Shown one piece after another: positions 1 to 6,458 of a stretch of DNA of 8,791 nt. Under the pieces are notes generated by a model. That model did no database searches. It had not been told where the DNA came from and saw nothing but the letters and a program-made list of their open reading frames with translations. The DNA lies in the NCBI GenBank assembly GCA_045631075.1, contig JAZQUC010000159.1, positions 1-8,791 of the forward strand. Reading direction: 5' to 3'. Position 1 is the stretch's first letter. Each line of letters opens with the position of its first letter. The position numbers and the translations under genes are program-made. This DNA comes from Fimenecus sp045631075. Its GTDB lineage: Bacteria; Bacillota; Clostridia; Oscillospirales; Acutalibacteraceae.

Positions 1-130
1 CCCTCAAGGGGGAAGGCAAAAAATAGGCTCCCCACTTGATGGGGCGCGGGCATCCAGTGGATGCCGAATTAGCGCTGTCTGAGCCGACAGGCGAGTAATG
101 AGCTGTCACCGTAAGGTGACTGAGGGGCCC
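1..130. repeat. GC-rich multi-hairpin intergenic element (partial, unknown family)
   Basis: This block is much richer in G and C than the DNA after it and folds into a series of hairpins. They are CCCCA/TGGGG at 30-34 and 40-44, GGCATCC/GGATGCC at 49-55 and 59-65, CTGTC/GACAG at 75-79 and 86-90, and GTCACC/GGTGAC at 105-110 and 115-120 closed by a GTAA tetraloop. The ends CCCTCA (1-6) and TGAGGG (121-126) are complementary and would close the whole into a multibranch structure. No open reading frame fills it. It resembles the palindromic, non-coding repeats scattered between genes in many Clostridia, but family membership is inference. The left end probably lies outside the window. A structured RNA is the alternative. 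Confidence 0.6.
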
Positions 131-146
131 GATAAATTATAATTTA
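129..146 (+). repeat. AT-rich palindromic motif, copy 1
   Basis: CCGATAAATTATAATTTA lies directly at the right edge of the hairpin element. Its core TAAATTATAATTTA is a perfect palindrome. The same 18 bases recur in inverted orientation at 7309-7326, again at the edge of an intergenic repeat region, so the motif looks like a boundary or target sequence of these elements. Its function is unknown. Confidence 0.55.
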
Positions 147-218
147 CCTTGTTGATTTGCATTCTATACAATATCTATATTACCAAAAAAACAGCAATAT
201 ATTTGTTGATTTCTCGCA

Positions 219-247
219 TTTACAGTACAAATAAAAAAGTCTATAAT
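219..247 (+). promoter_or_regulatory. Sigma-A promoter of the ATP-grasp/Alpha-E operon
   Basis: TTTACA at 219-224 and TATAAT at 242-247 are separated by 17 bp, a near-perfect vegetative promoter. Transcription should begin near 253-255, giving a leader of roughly 30 bases before the TTG start at 288. Two more TATAAT hexamers follow at 248-253 and 255-260 but lack an equally good -35. The 147-187 stretch upstream shows nothing beyond AT-rich sequence, and the decamer TTGTTGATTT occurs twice, at 149-158 and 203-212. Confidence 0.75.
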
Positions 248-275
248 TATAATGTATAATTCCAACTTGTAATTG

Positions 276-282
276 GGAGTGA
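276..282 (+). promoter_or_regulatory. Ribosome binding site selecting TTG start at 288
   Basis: GGAGTGA lies within a GGGAGTGAG run (275-283), with GGAG ending 8 bases before TTG at 288. An in-frame TAA at 270-272 limits the start to TTG 273, GTG 279 or TTG 288. The first two overlap or precede this site and have no Shine-Dalgarno sequence of their own, so TTG 288 is preferred. Confidence 0.7.
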
Positions 283-287
283 GAAAT

Positions 288-1601
288 TTGTACGGACTTA
301 TAGAGCATACAGATGAAATAAACCGACTTTTAGCACGATACGGTGTTAAGTTTGGTATTTACAAAAATAATGTATTCAATGAGCGCCTTTTTCCGTTTGA
401 TGCGGTACCACGCATTATCTCAAAGGATGAATTTGACTATCTTGAACGAGGTCTTAAACAGCGTGTTAAAGCATTGAATATATTTTTGAAAGATATCTAC
501 ACTAAAAAGCAGATTATCAAGGACAAGATTATTCCTGAAGAATTTGTTTATGGTGCGGCAGGATACATGATGGAATGTGAAGGTGCTGTGCCACCAAAAG
601 ACGTTTTTGCTCACATTTCAGGTATTGACCTTGTGCAGGGAAATGATATGCGCTGGTATGTGCTTGAAGATAATCTTCGTGTGCCGTCGGGTGCATCATA
701 TCCTATGATTGCTCGTGAACTTTGCCGTCGAGCAAGTCCTGATACTTTCCGTGCAAACACAGTTGTTGATAATCGTAATTACGGTGATTTGCTTCGTAAT
801 GCTCTTGATTATGTCAATACGGGTGGCATAAATGTAGTGCTTACACCAGGTCGTTTTAACTCTGCTTTCTTCGAACATTCATATCTTGCAGAAAAAACAG
901 GTGCAGTCTTTGCAATGCCTCAGGATTTGTTTGTTGAGGGTAATGTGCTTTATTACAGCGAATATTCAGGCAGTAAAAAGAGAGTCGGTGCAGTTTATCG
1001 AAGAATAAACGATGATTATATGGACCCTATGACATTCCGTGCTGATTCACTTCTTGGTGTTCCGCATATTATGGATGCATACAGAGCAGGTAATGTGGCA
1101 CTTGTCAACGCACCTGGTAACAGCGTTGCTGATGACAAGGGTATATATTATTACGTTCCTGCAATGATTAAATATTATTTAGGTGAAGAACCAATTTTAT
1201 CAAATGCACCTACATATTTGCCTTTCTATCCTGACGATATGAAATATGTGCTTGATAACATTCAAAAACTTGTTATTAAGGACGTTGCTGAATCAGGTGG
1301 CTATGGTGTTGTTTTCGGTAGTGAATTATCCTTGGAAAAGGTATATGAACTCAAGAAACTTATACAAAAAGAACCAAGACGATTTATAGCCCAAGAAGTA
1401 ATCCAGTTTAACGACTTAAAGGTTGTTGAAAATGGTGCTTGGACAGAACGAAAAGCAGATTTACGAGCATTCGTGTTGACAGGTGAAGAGCCTGTTGTAT
1501 GGAAAAGTGGTCTTACACGTTTTTCAAAGGATGCAAATTCATTCGTAGTTAATTCTTCACAGGGAGGAGGCTTTAAGGACACATGGGTGTTATCTCGATA
1601 A
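288..1601 (+). CDS. Circularly permuted ATP-grasp protein (COG2308 / CP_ATPgrasp type)
   Basis: This 437-residue cytosolic protein is predicted to be an ATP-dependent ligase of the circularly permuted ATP-grasp family, thought to form amide or peptide bonds; no substrate is known. Hallmark motifs occur in family order: PFDAVPRII (about 36-44), LEDNLRVPSGAS (126-137), YRRINDDYMDP and the SLLGVP-DAYRAGNVAL stretch, NAPGNSVADDK (274-284), VAESGGYG (333-340), AQEVIQF, and the C-terminal NSSQGGGFKDTWV (422-434). The usual family length is nearer 470-490, so the N-terminal lead-in is short. The TTG start at 288 is chosen over TTG 273 because of its ribosome binding site. It is the first gene of a four-gene operon and overlaps the Alpha-E gene by 19 bp. 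The family is confident; the reaction is not. Confidence 0.93.
   Translation: MYGLIEHTDEINRLLARYGVKFGIYKNNVFNERLFPFDAVPRIISKDEFDYLERGLKQRVKALNIFLKDIYTKKQIIKDKIIPEEFVYGAAGYMMECEGAVPPKDVFAHISGIDLVQGNDMRWYVLEDNLRVPSGASYPMIARELCRRASPDTFRANTVVDNRNYGDLLRNALDYVNTGGINVVLTPGRFNSAFFEHSYLAEKTGAVFAMPQDLFVEGNVLYYSEYSGSKKRVGAVYRRINDDYMDPMTFRADSLLGVPHIMDAYRAGNVALVNAPGNSVADDKGIYYYVPAMIKYYLGEEPILSNAPTYLPFYPDDMKYVLDNIQKLVIKDVAESGGYGVVFGSELSLEKVYELKKLIQKEPRRFIAQEVIQFNDLKVVENGAWTERKADLRAFVLTGEEPVVWKSGLTRFSKDANSFVVNSSQGGGFKDTWVLSR
1563..1570 (+). promoter_or_regulatory. Ribosome binding site inside the upstream gene's SQGGG motif
   Basis: GGAGGAGG is a near-ideal Shine-Dalgarno sequence formed by the Gly-Gly-Gly codons of the conserved SSQGGG motif of the ATP-grasp gene. 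It ends 12 bases before ATG 1583, rather far. A weaker AAGGA at 1575-1579 lies only 3 bases from the ATG. Either or both may load the downstream gene, coupling its translation to the ATP-grasp gene. Confidence 0.5.
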
Positions 1602-2269
1602 AATCAAGTGATAATCTTTTCTGGCTTGGTCGATATGTTGAACGAGTTTTCACTACTCTTAAAGCTTTCACCGAGTGCTATGACATTATGATTGATGTAA
1701 ATGATGAAGAATACATAAATTTCTGCCGCAGATTGGGAATTGCCAACAATTATTCCTGTCGTCAGGAATTTATAAGCTCATTTTTGTTTGATTCAAATGA
1801 CCCTGCGTCAATTTATTCAAGTCTTCTTCATGCATACGACAATGCTGTTGAAATGAGAAATTTAATCAGTTCAGAAACACTTGCATATCTTCAACTTGCA
1901 GTTGATATTATGGAGAAAAGCAGTAGCAGTAATGCACCGCTTCTTAAGGTTCAGGAAGTAACTGACTGGATTTTTGCATTTTGGGGAAGTGCTGACGATA
2001 ATATTGAAGCAGAGGTTTCAAGAAATATTTTGAAATTTGGCAGAAGCATTGAAAGACTTGACTTGTACACAAGACTTGATTATCCCGTTGAAATGTTGAG
2101 AAAAGAATTCTCAATTATGCTTAACCGACTTTACAAAGTGGGAATTGACTTTAATTCTCATTCAATTGAGCGTCTTTCAAGAATGATTCTTGAAGAAGAC
2201 GATTACGTGCCTTATCGTATTTCAATTCAGAATGAGTTGGCACAATTATTTGTAACAGGAGTGATGTAG
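1583..2269 (+). CDS. Alpha-E domain protein (COG2307 type)
   Basis: This 228-residue, mostly helical protein belongs to the Alpha-E family, which almost always accompanies circularly permuted ATP-grasp ligases and whose biochemical role is unknown. The signature NLFWLGRYVER sits at residues 11-21. A related GRSIERLD occurs at 153-160 and SIERLSR at 194-200, so the G-R-x-x-E-R pattern recurs along the chain. Family members are usually around 300 residues, so this is a compact version; no frameshift is apparent. The ATG at 1583 puts the signature at the expected distance from the N-terminus and overlaps the previous gene by 19 bp. The next gene starts 1 base after its stop. The family is secure from motif plus context; the function is open. 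Confidence 0.88.
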   Translation: MGVISIKSSDNLFWLGRYVERVFTTLKAFTECYDIMIDVNDEEYINFCRRLGIANNYSCRQEFISSFLFDSNDPASIYSSLLHAYDNAVEMRNLISSETLAYLQLAVDIMEKSSSSNAPLLKVQEVTDWIFAFWGSADDNIEAEVSRNILKFGRSIERLDLYTRLDYPVEMLRKEFSIMLNRLYKVGIDFNSHSIERLSRMILEEDDYVPYRISIQNELAQLFVTGVM

Positions 2270-2270
2270 T

Positions 2271-3047
2271 ATGGCAGTTTTAGATTTTACATATAATATG
2301 TCAATCAAATTTTCACTTCCTGTGTTAAAGCATTGTTACACGCTTCGCTGTATTCCTCTTGAATGTGAAAATCAACATATCGAAGATATTAAAGTGACAG
2401 TTTTTCCTGAAAATGAACTGACATATTCAAACGATGGATTTGGAAATATCCTTGTAACAGACAGAATTGTAACTATGCACAACGAATTCACAGTTGATGT
2501 TACGGGTACAGTAACCACAGGAGCACACATAACACCTGAAAATGACCTTAATCCTGTTTACAGATATCCGACTCACTATACAACTTGTGGTGCAGAGCTT
2601 GACAGAATGTTTGACCGCATTCAGGTTGGTATTTCAGATGATGCAGTTGATACAGCACTTAAATTCACAAGAGCAATCCGTGCCAATATTGTATATAAAT
2701 CAGGTTCAACAAGTGTTATTACAACGGCAGAAGAAGCACTTTTAAATGGTGCAGGTGTTTGTCAGGATTTTTCTCACATTTTATTGGCACTTTTACGAAA
2801 AGCAGGAATCCCTTGTCGTTATGTTGTTGGTATGATGGTTGGTGAAGGTGAAACTCACGCATGGGTCGAGGTTTATCACGAAGGCTCATGGCACGGTGTT
2901 GACCCTACTAACAACCGTCTTGCTGATGAAAACTATATTATTATCAGTCGTGGCAGAGATTTTGCCGACTGTGGCATTAATCGTGGACTTTTGACAGGTG
3001 GCGGTATGCAGACACAGACAGTTGCACTTAAAGTAACAAAAAGGTAA
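2271..3047 (+). CDS. Transglutaminase-like cysteine peptidase/transferase
   Basis: This 258-residue protein has an N-terminal beta-rich region (about 1-130) like the bacterial transglutaminase N-domain, followed by a transglutaminase-like core. The catalytic triad is visible: Cys164 in GVCQDFSH, His196 in ETHAWVEVY and Asp211 in HGVDPTN. The tail SRGRDFADCGINRG matches the conserved end of the COG1305 group that travels with ATP-grasp/Alpha-E genes. It likely hydrolyses or transfers amide bonds, perhaps processing the ligase product. No signal peptide is seen, so it should be cytosolic. AGGAG at 2257-2261 lies 9 bases before the ATG, inside the end of the Alpha-E gene, implying translational coupling. 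The family is certain; the substrate is unknown. Confidence 0.93.
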   Translation: MAVLDFTYNMSIKFSLPVLKHCYTLRCIPLECENQHIEDIKVTVFPENELTYSNDGFGNILVTDRIVTMHNEFTVDVTGTVTTGAHITPENDLNPVYRYPTHYTTCGAELDRMFDRIQVGISDDAVDTALKFTRAIRANIVYKSGSTSVITTAEEALLNGAGVCQDFSHILLALLRKAGIPCRYVVGMMVGEGETHAWVEVYHEGSWHGVDPTNNRLADENYIIISRGRDFADCGINRGLLTGGGMQTQTVALKVTKR

Positions 3048-3056
3048 TTTGAAATT

Positions 3057-3839
3057 ATGGATATAGGTTTATCATCTGCCTGTTTTTATCCTCTTGAAAC
3101 AGAAAAATCTATTGTGCGAGCAGGGGAAACAGGCGTAAAAACAATTGAAATTTTTATGAATGCCGATTCGGAATTTGAACCTGCATTTGTAAAGAATATG
3201 GCAGACGTTTGTAATTCCTATGGTATGGAAGTTTCTTCTGTGCACACTATGGGTTCATTTACCGAGTCATATCATCTTTTCAGTTCATATAAAAGAAGAT
3301 TTTTTGAAGCAAAGGATACTTCATTCAAACGCCATTTTGATGTTATGCACACTCTCGGTGCGAAGCATCTTGTACTTCATGGAATTAAAAAGCCAGGCAG
3401 TATTTCTGATGAAGAATATTTTGACCGATTTGGTGAATTGACCTTAATGGGAAAAGCCGAAGGGCTTTTGGTTTGTCAGGAAAATGTGGTTCATTATCGT
3501 AGTGAAAGTCCTGATTTTCTTCTTCGTATGGGTGAGTATATCGGTGATGATTTCAATATGGTTTTTGACATTAAACAGTCAATTCGAACAGGTATAAATC
3601 CTTTTGAATTTGCCGAAAAACTTCACAGATATATCCGTCATATTCATATAAGTGACCACAATGATGAGTTTGATTGTATTGTTCCGTGTAAAAACGGTAC
3701 TTTTGATTTCAAGAAATTCTTTGAGTTAATGAAAAGTTATAATTATAACGGTGATTTTATTATTGAATTATATGAAAATGGCTTTGAAAATGATAAAGAG
3801 TTGACTTTTGCAGTAAATGAACTCAAAAAAATGCTGTAA
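3057..3839 (+). CDS. Xylose-isomerase-like TIM-barrel protein (AP endonuclease 2 superfamily)
   Basis: This 260-residue protein has the alternating strand/helix pattern of the xylose isomerase-like TIM barrel, a superfamily of sugar isomerases, epimerases and endonuclease IV. Candidate metal ligands fall at strand ends: His63 (SSVHT), His108 (LVLHG), Glu142 (CQEN), Asp171 (MVFDIKQ), His197/Asp200 (HIHISDH) and Glu237 (IIELYEN). It is shorter than endonuclease IV and lacks clear DNA-repair signatures, so a small-molecule isomerase or hydrolase is more likely. It begins 9 bases after the transglutaminase stop with only a weak upstream AAAGG, so it is probably translated by coupling in the same operon. 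No known role links this fold to the ATP-grasp/Alpha-E triad. Confidence 0.85.
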   Translation: MDIGLSSACFYPLETEKSIVRAGETGVKTIEIFMNADSEFEPAFVKNMADVCNSYGMEVSSVHTMGSFTESYHLFSSYKRRFFEAKDTSFKRHFDVMHTLGAKHLVLHGIKKPGSISDEEYFDRFGELTLMGKAEGLLVCQENVVHYRSESPDFLLRMGEYIGDDFNMVFDIKQSIRTGINPFEFAEKLHRYIRHIHISDHNDEFDCIVPCKNGTFDFKKFFELMKSYNYNGDFIIELYENGFENDKELTFAVNELKKML

Positions 3840-3855
3840 ACCCTTTACATTGTGC
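3840..3855 (+). promoter_or_regulatory. NrdR box 1 (candidate)
   Basis: The 16-mer ACCCTTTACATTGTGC matches the published NrdR-box pattern acaCwAtATaTwGtgt at 12 of 16 positions by eye. It covers the -35 hexamer of the nrdR promoter and lies 32 bp, about three helical turns, upstream of a better box. This is the paired arrangement known for NrdR. Confidence 0.5.
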
Positions 3856-3873
3856 TTTGAAATATGATAGAAT
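3844..3873 (+). promoter_or_regulatory. nrdR promoter
   Basis: TTTACA at 3844-3849 and TAGAAT at 3868-3873 are spaced by 18 bp, each one base from consensus. Transcription would start near 3880. The promoter begins just after the stop codon of the TIM-barrel gene, and no terminator separates them, so some read-through from the upstream operon is possible. Confidence 0.6.
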
Positions 3874-3887
3874 ACTATATATAGAAT
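3872..3887 (+). promoter_or_regulatory. NrdR box 2 (candidate)
   Basis: ATACTATATATAGAAT contains the perfect palindromic core CTATATATAG (3875-3884), which fits the NrdR core CwAtATaTwG at every position. It overlaps the predicted transcription start, so binding here together with box 1 would block RNA polymerase. Confidence 0.65.
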
Positions 3888-3892
3888 GAATT

Positions 3893-3898
3893 GAGGGG
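3893..3898 (+). promoter_or_regulatory. nrdR ribosome binding site
   Basis: GAGGGG ends 8 bases before ATG 3907 and rules out the upstream in-frame GTG at 3898, which overlaps the site itself. It fixes the N-terminus as MRCPFCG, as in other NrdR proteins. Confidence 0.8.
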
Positions 3899-3906
3899 TG
3901 TTCCTT

Positions 3907-4362
3907 ATGAGATGTCCTTTTTGTGGGTTTGAAGAAAGTAAAGTAATTGACTCTCGTCCTACTGACGAAGGTGAAAAGATTCGTAGAAGACGCGAATGTA
4001 TCAAGTGTGCAAAAAGATTTACCACTTATGAAATTATCGAAAATGTTCCGATTGTTGTTGTGAAAAAGGACAAAAATCGTGAAGTCTTTGACCGTAGTAA
4101 ACTCATTAAGGGTATGCTTACAGCTTGTGAAAAACGCCCTGTTTCAATCGAAACAATTGAAAGAGCAGTTACTGAAATTGAAACAACATTACAGAATTCT
4201 CTTGACCGTGAGGTTACAAGCGTTCATATTGGTGAACTTGTAATGGAAAAGCTTAAGGAAATCGACGAAGTTGCGTATGTTCGTTTTGCTTCTGTTTACA
4301 AGCAATTTAAGGATATCAACGCATTTATGGATGAACTTTCAAAATTCCTTGATAAGAAATAA
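3907..4362 (+). CDS. nrdR: Transcriptional repressor NrdR
   Basis: This 151-residue protein is the nucleotide-sensing repressor of ribonucleotide reductase genes. The N-terminal zinc ribbon has Cys3/Cys6 (CPFC) and Cys31/Cys34 (CIKC), followed by the conserved KRFTTYE. The motif IDSRPTDEGEKIRRRREC is typical. Residues about 49-139 form the ATP-cone that binds ATP/dATP. Ala35 follows the last zinc Cys where Gly is usual, a mild variant. Length equals the family norm. The ATG at 3907 is supported by its ribosome binding site. It is a single-gene unit with its own promoter, two candidate NrdR boxes and a terminator; no ribonucleotide reductase gene lies in the window. Identification is very secure. 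Confidence 0.97.
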   Translation: MRCPFCGFEESKVIDSRPTDEGEKIRRRRECIKCAKRFTTYEIIENVPIVVVKKDKNREVFDRSKLIKGMLTACEKRPVSIETIERAVTEIETTLQNSLDREVTSVHIGELVMEKLKEIDEVAYVRFASVYKQFKDINAFMDELSKFLDKK

Positions 4363-4381
4363 AATAACACAATAAAAATGT

Positions 4382-4420
4382 GGACTTGTGCAAAGTGTTA
4401 AAAATGCACAGGTCCTTTTT
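4382..4420 (+). terminator. Rho-independent terminator after nrdR
   Basis: GGACTTGTGCA (4382-4392) pairs with TGCACAGGTCC (4405-4415), 11 bp with one G-U pair and a 12-base loop, followed by five T (4416-4420). It ends the nrdR transcript 20 bases after the stop codon. Confidence 0.88.
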
Positions 4421-4445
4421 GTATGGTTTTAATAGTTGGAATTTG

Positions 4446-4474
4446 TTTACAAAATGTTTATTAACTGATATAAT
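4446..4474 (+). promoter_or_regulatory. Sigma-A promoter of the secreted hydrolase gene
   Basis: TTTACA at 4446-4451 and TATAAT at 4469-4474 have the ideal 17 bp spacing. The start of transcription would be near 4481, about 26 bases before the ATG. It lies just after the nrdR terminator, making the hydrolase an independent unit. Confidence 0.8.
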
Positions 4475-4494
4475 TTATTCATATAAATTTGAAA

Positions 4495-4499
4495 AGGGG
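4495..4499 (+). promoter_or_regulatory. Ribosome binding site selecting ATG 4507
   Basis: AGGGG lies 7 bases before ATG 4507. The in-frame TTG at 4489 is upstream of this site and would lengthen the signal peptide without need, so ATG 4507 is chosen. Confidence 0.75.
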
Positions 4500-4506
4500 T
4501 ATCTTT

Positions 4507-6336
4507 ATGAAAAAGATGAAAAAAGCCTTAGCAGTTATGTTGGCAATTGTTCTTACATTGTCATGTATGTCTGTTCTTGGCTATTCAACAGAAGAGGAAT
4601 ATGTTCCTACAATTATCATTCCTGGACTTTTCCAGAGTGAAACTTATTATTATGAAAATGGTGAAATTGCATGTGATGCAAACGGTACACCACTTGCAAG
4701 ACCTTTCTATGTGTCAATCGGTGAAGAAGAAATTACTGATATTGTTACAAAAGCACTTCTTCCTATCACAAAAATGTTTATTACACAGGAAGATAAGGAT
4801 GCTTTGGCAGCTAAGGAAGTTTCAAAAATCCTTGCAGGTATTCTTATGGGTAAACAGCGTTCAGACGCTAACGGTAAAATGATTGATGATACTCGTGCAG
4901 TTCTTTATCCAGGTAGTATGGCAGATGTTACAGATGCAGAATTAGAGCATGTATTGAGTCAGTTCCCAATTCAGGAATACTTTGATATTGCTGGTAAGGA
5001 AAATATGTATGTTTTCAACTATGTTTCAACAGGTAATATGATTGATACTGCAAAGGGACTTTATGACTACATTCAGTTTGTTAAGAAGGATAGTGGTTCT
5101 GACAAGGTTAACATTGTTCCTGTAAGCCAGGGCGGTTCAATTTCAAACGCTCTTTTGAAATATTATGATGAACAGAAAATTTCTGTTGCAAGAGATATTA
5201 ACAGAATTATTTATGTAGTTCCTGCACTTGACGGTGCTGCACTTCTCAGCGATTGTTACAGATATGGTTTTAACAAGAACAGTGCGGCTCTTTACACAAC
5301 AGCAATGCCATCAGTTATTGGTTATGAAAACTATCTTGGCTACATAATCAATATTGCAATGAGACTTATGCCAAAGACTGATATTGATGTTCTTCTTGAT
5401 GAAATTGCAAATACATTGATTAATGATTACCTTAAATATTCAACTCTTATGTGGGGTCTTGTGACATCAGGCGATTATCCTGCTTGTCGTGAAAAGTACC
5501 TTATGGGTGACGATATGGCGGAAATCCGCAGACAGGCTGACTGGTATTATGATGCACAGCTCAATTCTGAAAACTATATCACTAAAGCAATCAAGGATGG
5601 CGTAAAGGTATTTGATATCGTTGATACAAATGTTGAACTTTATCAGCTTGCAGTTTCACACGATAAGCAGAATTGTGACGGTATCATCCATGTTGATTCA
5701 ACATCAATGGGTGCATATAGCGTGAATGTAGGAACAAAGCTTCCTGCTGATTATGTTCCAACAAGAAATACTTGTTCAGACCCTAAAAATCACGACCATA
5801 CTGACCCAGAAGGCATTATGGATGTTTGCACAGGTCTTCTTCCTGAAACAACATTCTACTTCAGCGGACAGAACCACGCAACAACAGCTTCAAATGACGT
5901 TATTATGACACTTATCATTCAGCTTGCTACTGACGAAAGCTTCACAAGTGTTCATTCATATCCTGACACATTCCCTCAGTTCAATTATAGTCGTGAAACA
6001 AAGACTTTAAGAGAAGATGTTGACACAATGAGAGATTATGACACAAGTACTCTCACTGCTGAAGATGCAAAAGAACTCGAAGAAGCAATTGCACAGGTTG
6101 ACGAAATGCTTAAGGTTAAGGCTATCGATGTTGAAGAATTCCAGGCAGCAAATGACCGTTTCTACGATATCTACAACAAGATTACAAGTGGTGATTCTGC
6201 TAAGACAACACAGGGCATCAATCGTGCGCTTTACATCATCACAAGAACAGTAAGTGATGTTCTTTACTTCATCTACGGTGAAAAGGCGTTCAGCGAAATG
6301 GCAATTAAACCAATTCTTGATGCATTGTTTAGATAA
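4507..6336 (+). CDS. Secreted alpha/beta-hydrolase-like protein (lipase/acyltransferase-like)
   Basis: This 609-residue protein begins with a clear signal peptide: lysines at 2-6, a hydrophobic core, and a likely signal peptidase I site after VLG (residue 25). Cys20 in TLSC is a poor lipobox. An alpha/beta-hydrolase fold is suggested by IIIPGLFQSE after the first strand (oxyanion loop), a nucleophile elbow PVSQGG with Ser207, and a late His457 in GQNHATT. Asp375 (VFDIVD region) is a possible acid residue. The pentapeptide has Pro where the classical GxSxG has Gly. Residues about 510-560 are a charged helical segment resembling FIVAR-type spacers, and the tail is a hydrophobic/amphipathic helix. 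No LPXTG is present. It most likely acts on lipid or ester substrates outside the cell; the precise family is uncertain. Confidence 0.75.
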   Translation: MKKMKKALAVMLAIVLTLSCMSVLGYSTEEEYVPTIIIPGLFQSETYYYENGEIACDANGTPLARPFYVSIGEEEITDIVTKALLPITKMFITQEDKDALAAKEVSKILAGILMGKQRSDANGKMIDDTRAVLYPGSMADVTDAELEHVLSQFPIQEYFDIAGKENMYVFNYVSTGNMIDTAKGLYDYIQFVKKDSGSDKVNIVPVSQGGSISNALLKYYDEQKISVARDINRIIYVVPALDGAALLSDCYRYGFNKNSAALYTTAMPSVIGYENYLGYIINIAMRLMPKTDIDVLLDEIANTLINDYLKYSTLMWGLVTSGDYPACREKYLMGDDMAEIRRQADWYYDAQLNSENYITKAIKDGVKVFDIVDTNVELYQLAVSHDKQNCDGIIHVDSTSMGAYSVNVGTKLPADYVPTRNTCSDPKNHDHTDPEGIMDVCTGLLPETTFYFSGQNHATTASNDVIMTLIIQLATDESFTSVHSYPDTFPQFNYSRETKTLREDVDTMRDYDTSTLTAEDAKELEEAIAQVDEMLKVKAIDVEEFQAANDRFYDIYNKITSGDSAKTTQGINRALYIITRTVSDVLYFIYGEKAFSEMAIKPILDALFR

Positions 6337-6352
6337 CAGTAAATGAAAAATT

Positions 6353-6383
6353 AAAGAACCTGCAGAAATGCAGGTTCTTTTTT
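6353..6383 (+). terminator. Rho-independent terminator after the hydrolase gene
   Basis: A perfect 12-bp stem, AAAGAACCTGCA (6353-6364) with TGCAGGTTCTTT (6369-6380), is capped by a GAAA tetraloop and followed by T residues to 6383. It closes the hydrolase transcript 16 bases after its stop. Confidence 0.93.
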
Positions 6384-6395
6384 AATGTGATACTA

Positions 6396-6424
6396 TTGCT
6401 ATGAAAAATCAAAAATGATAAAAT
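6396..6424 (+). promoter_or_regulatory. Promoter of the GDPD gene (extended -10)
   Basis: TTGCTA at 6396-6401 and TAAAAT at 6419-6424 are 17 bp apart. A TG at 6416-6417 gives an extended -10 that compensates for the weaker -35. It lies right after the upstream terminator, so the GDPD gene is probably transcribed on its own. Confidence 0.55.
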
Positions 6425-6443
6425 AGGTTTGTTAAATATCAAA

Positions 6444-6450
6444 AAGGAGA
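6444..6450 (+). promoter_or_regulatory. Ribosome binding site selecting ATG 6459
   Basis: AAGGAGA is a strong Shine-Dalgarno sequence 8 bases before ATG 6459. The in-frame TTG at 6429 lies upstream of it and is rejected as a start. Confidence 0.85.
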
Positions 6451-6458
6451 AAATAAAA

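Noticed and set aside
1..130. A tRNA or known riboswitch in the hairpin block
   Set aside because: No T-loop, anticodon-arm geometry or CCA-type end fits, and no riboswitch core I know is recognisable. It also ends before the operon promoter at 219, so it cannot be the leader of that transcript unless another upstream start is used.
1301..1582. Minus-strand 93-residue open frame inside the ATP-grasp gene
   Set aside because: It is the complement of strongly conserved ATP-grasp motifs and has no start signal of its own.
3057..3839. Endonuclease IV (nfo) as identity of the TIM-barrel gene
   Set aside because: Metal ligands are compatible, but length and the characteristic endonuclease IV motifs do not match; a general xylose-isomerase-like assignment is safer.
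3768..4025. Minus-strand 85-residue open frame across the nrdR start
   Set aside because: It is antisense to the TIM-barrel end, the nrdR promoter and the zinc-ribbon codons, has no ribosome binding site and shows no recognisable motif.
4507..4581. Lipoprotein signal (Cys20) on the hydrolase
   Set aside because: TLSC departs from the lipobox consensus at -3 and -2, whereas a signal peptidase I site after residue 25 fits better.
4380..4640. Plus-strand 86-residue open frame starting near the nrdR terminator
   Set aside because: It runs through a terminator, a promoter and the signal-peptide region of the hydrolase in another frame; composition is not protein-like.
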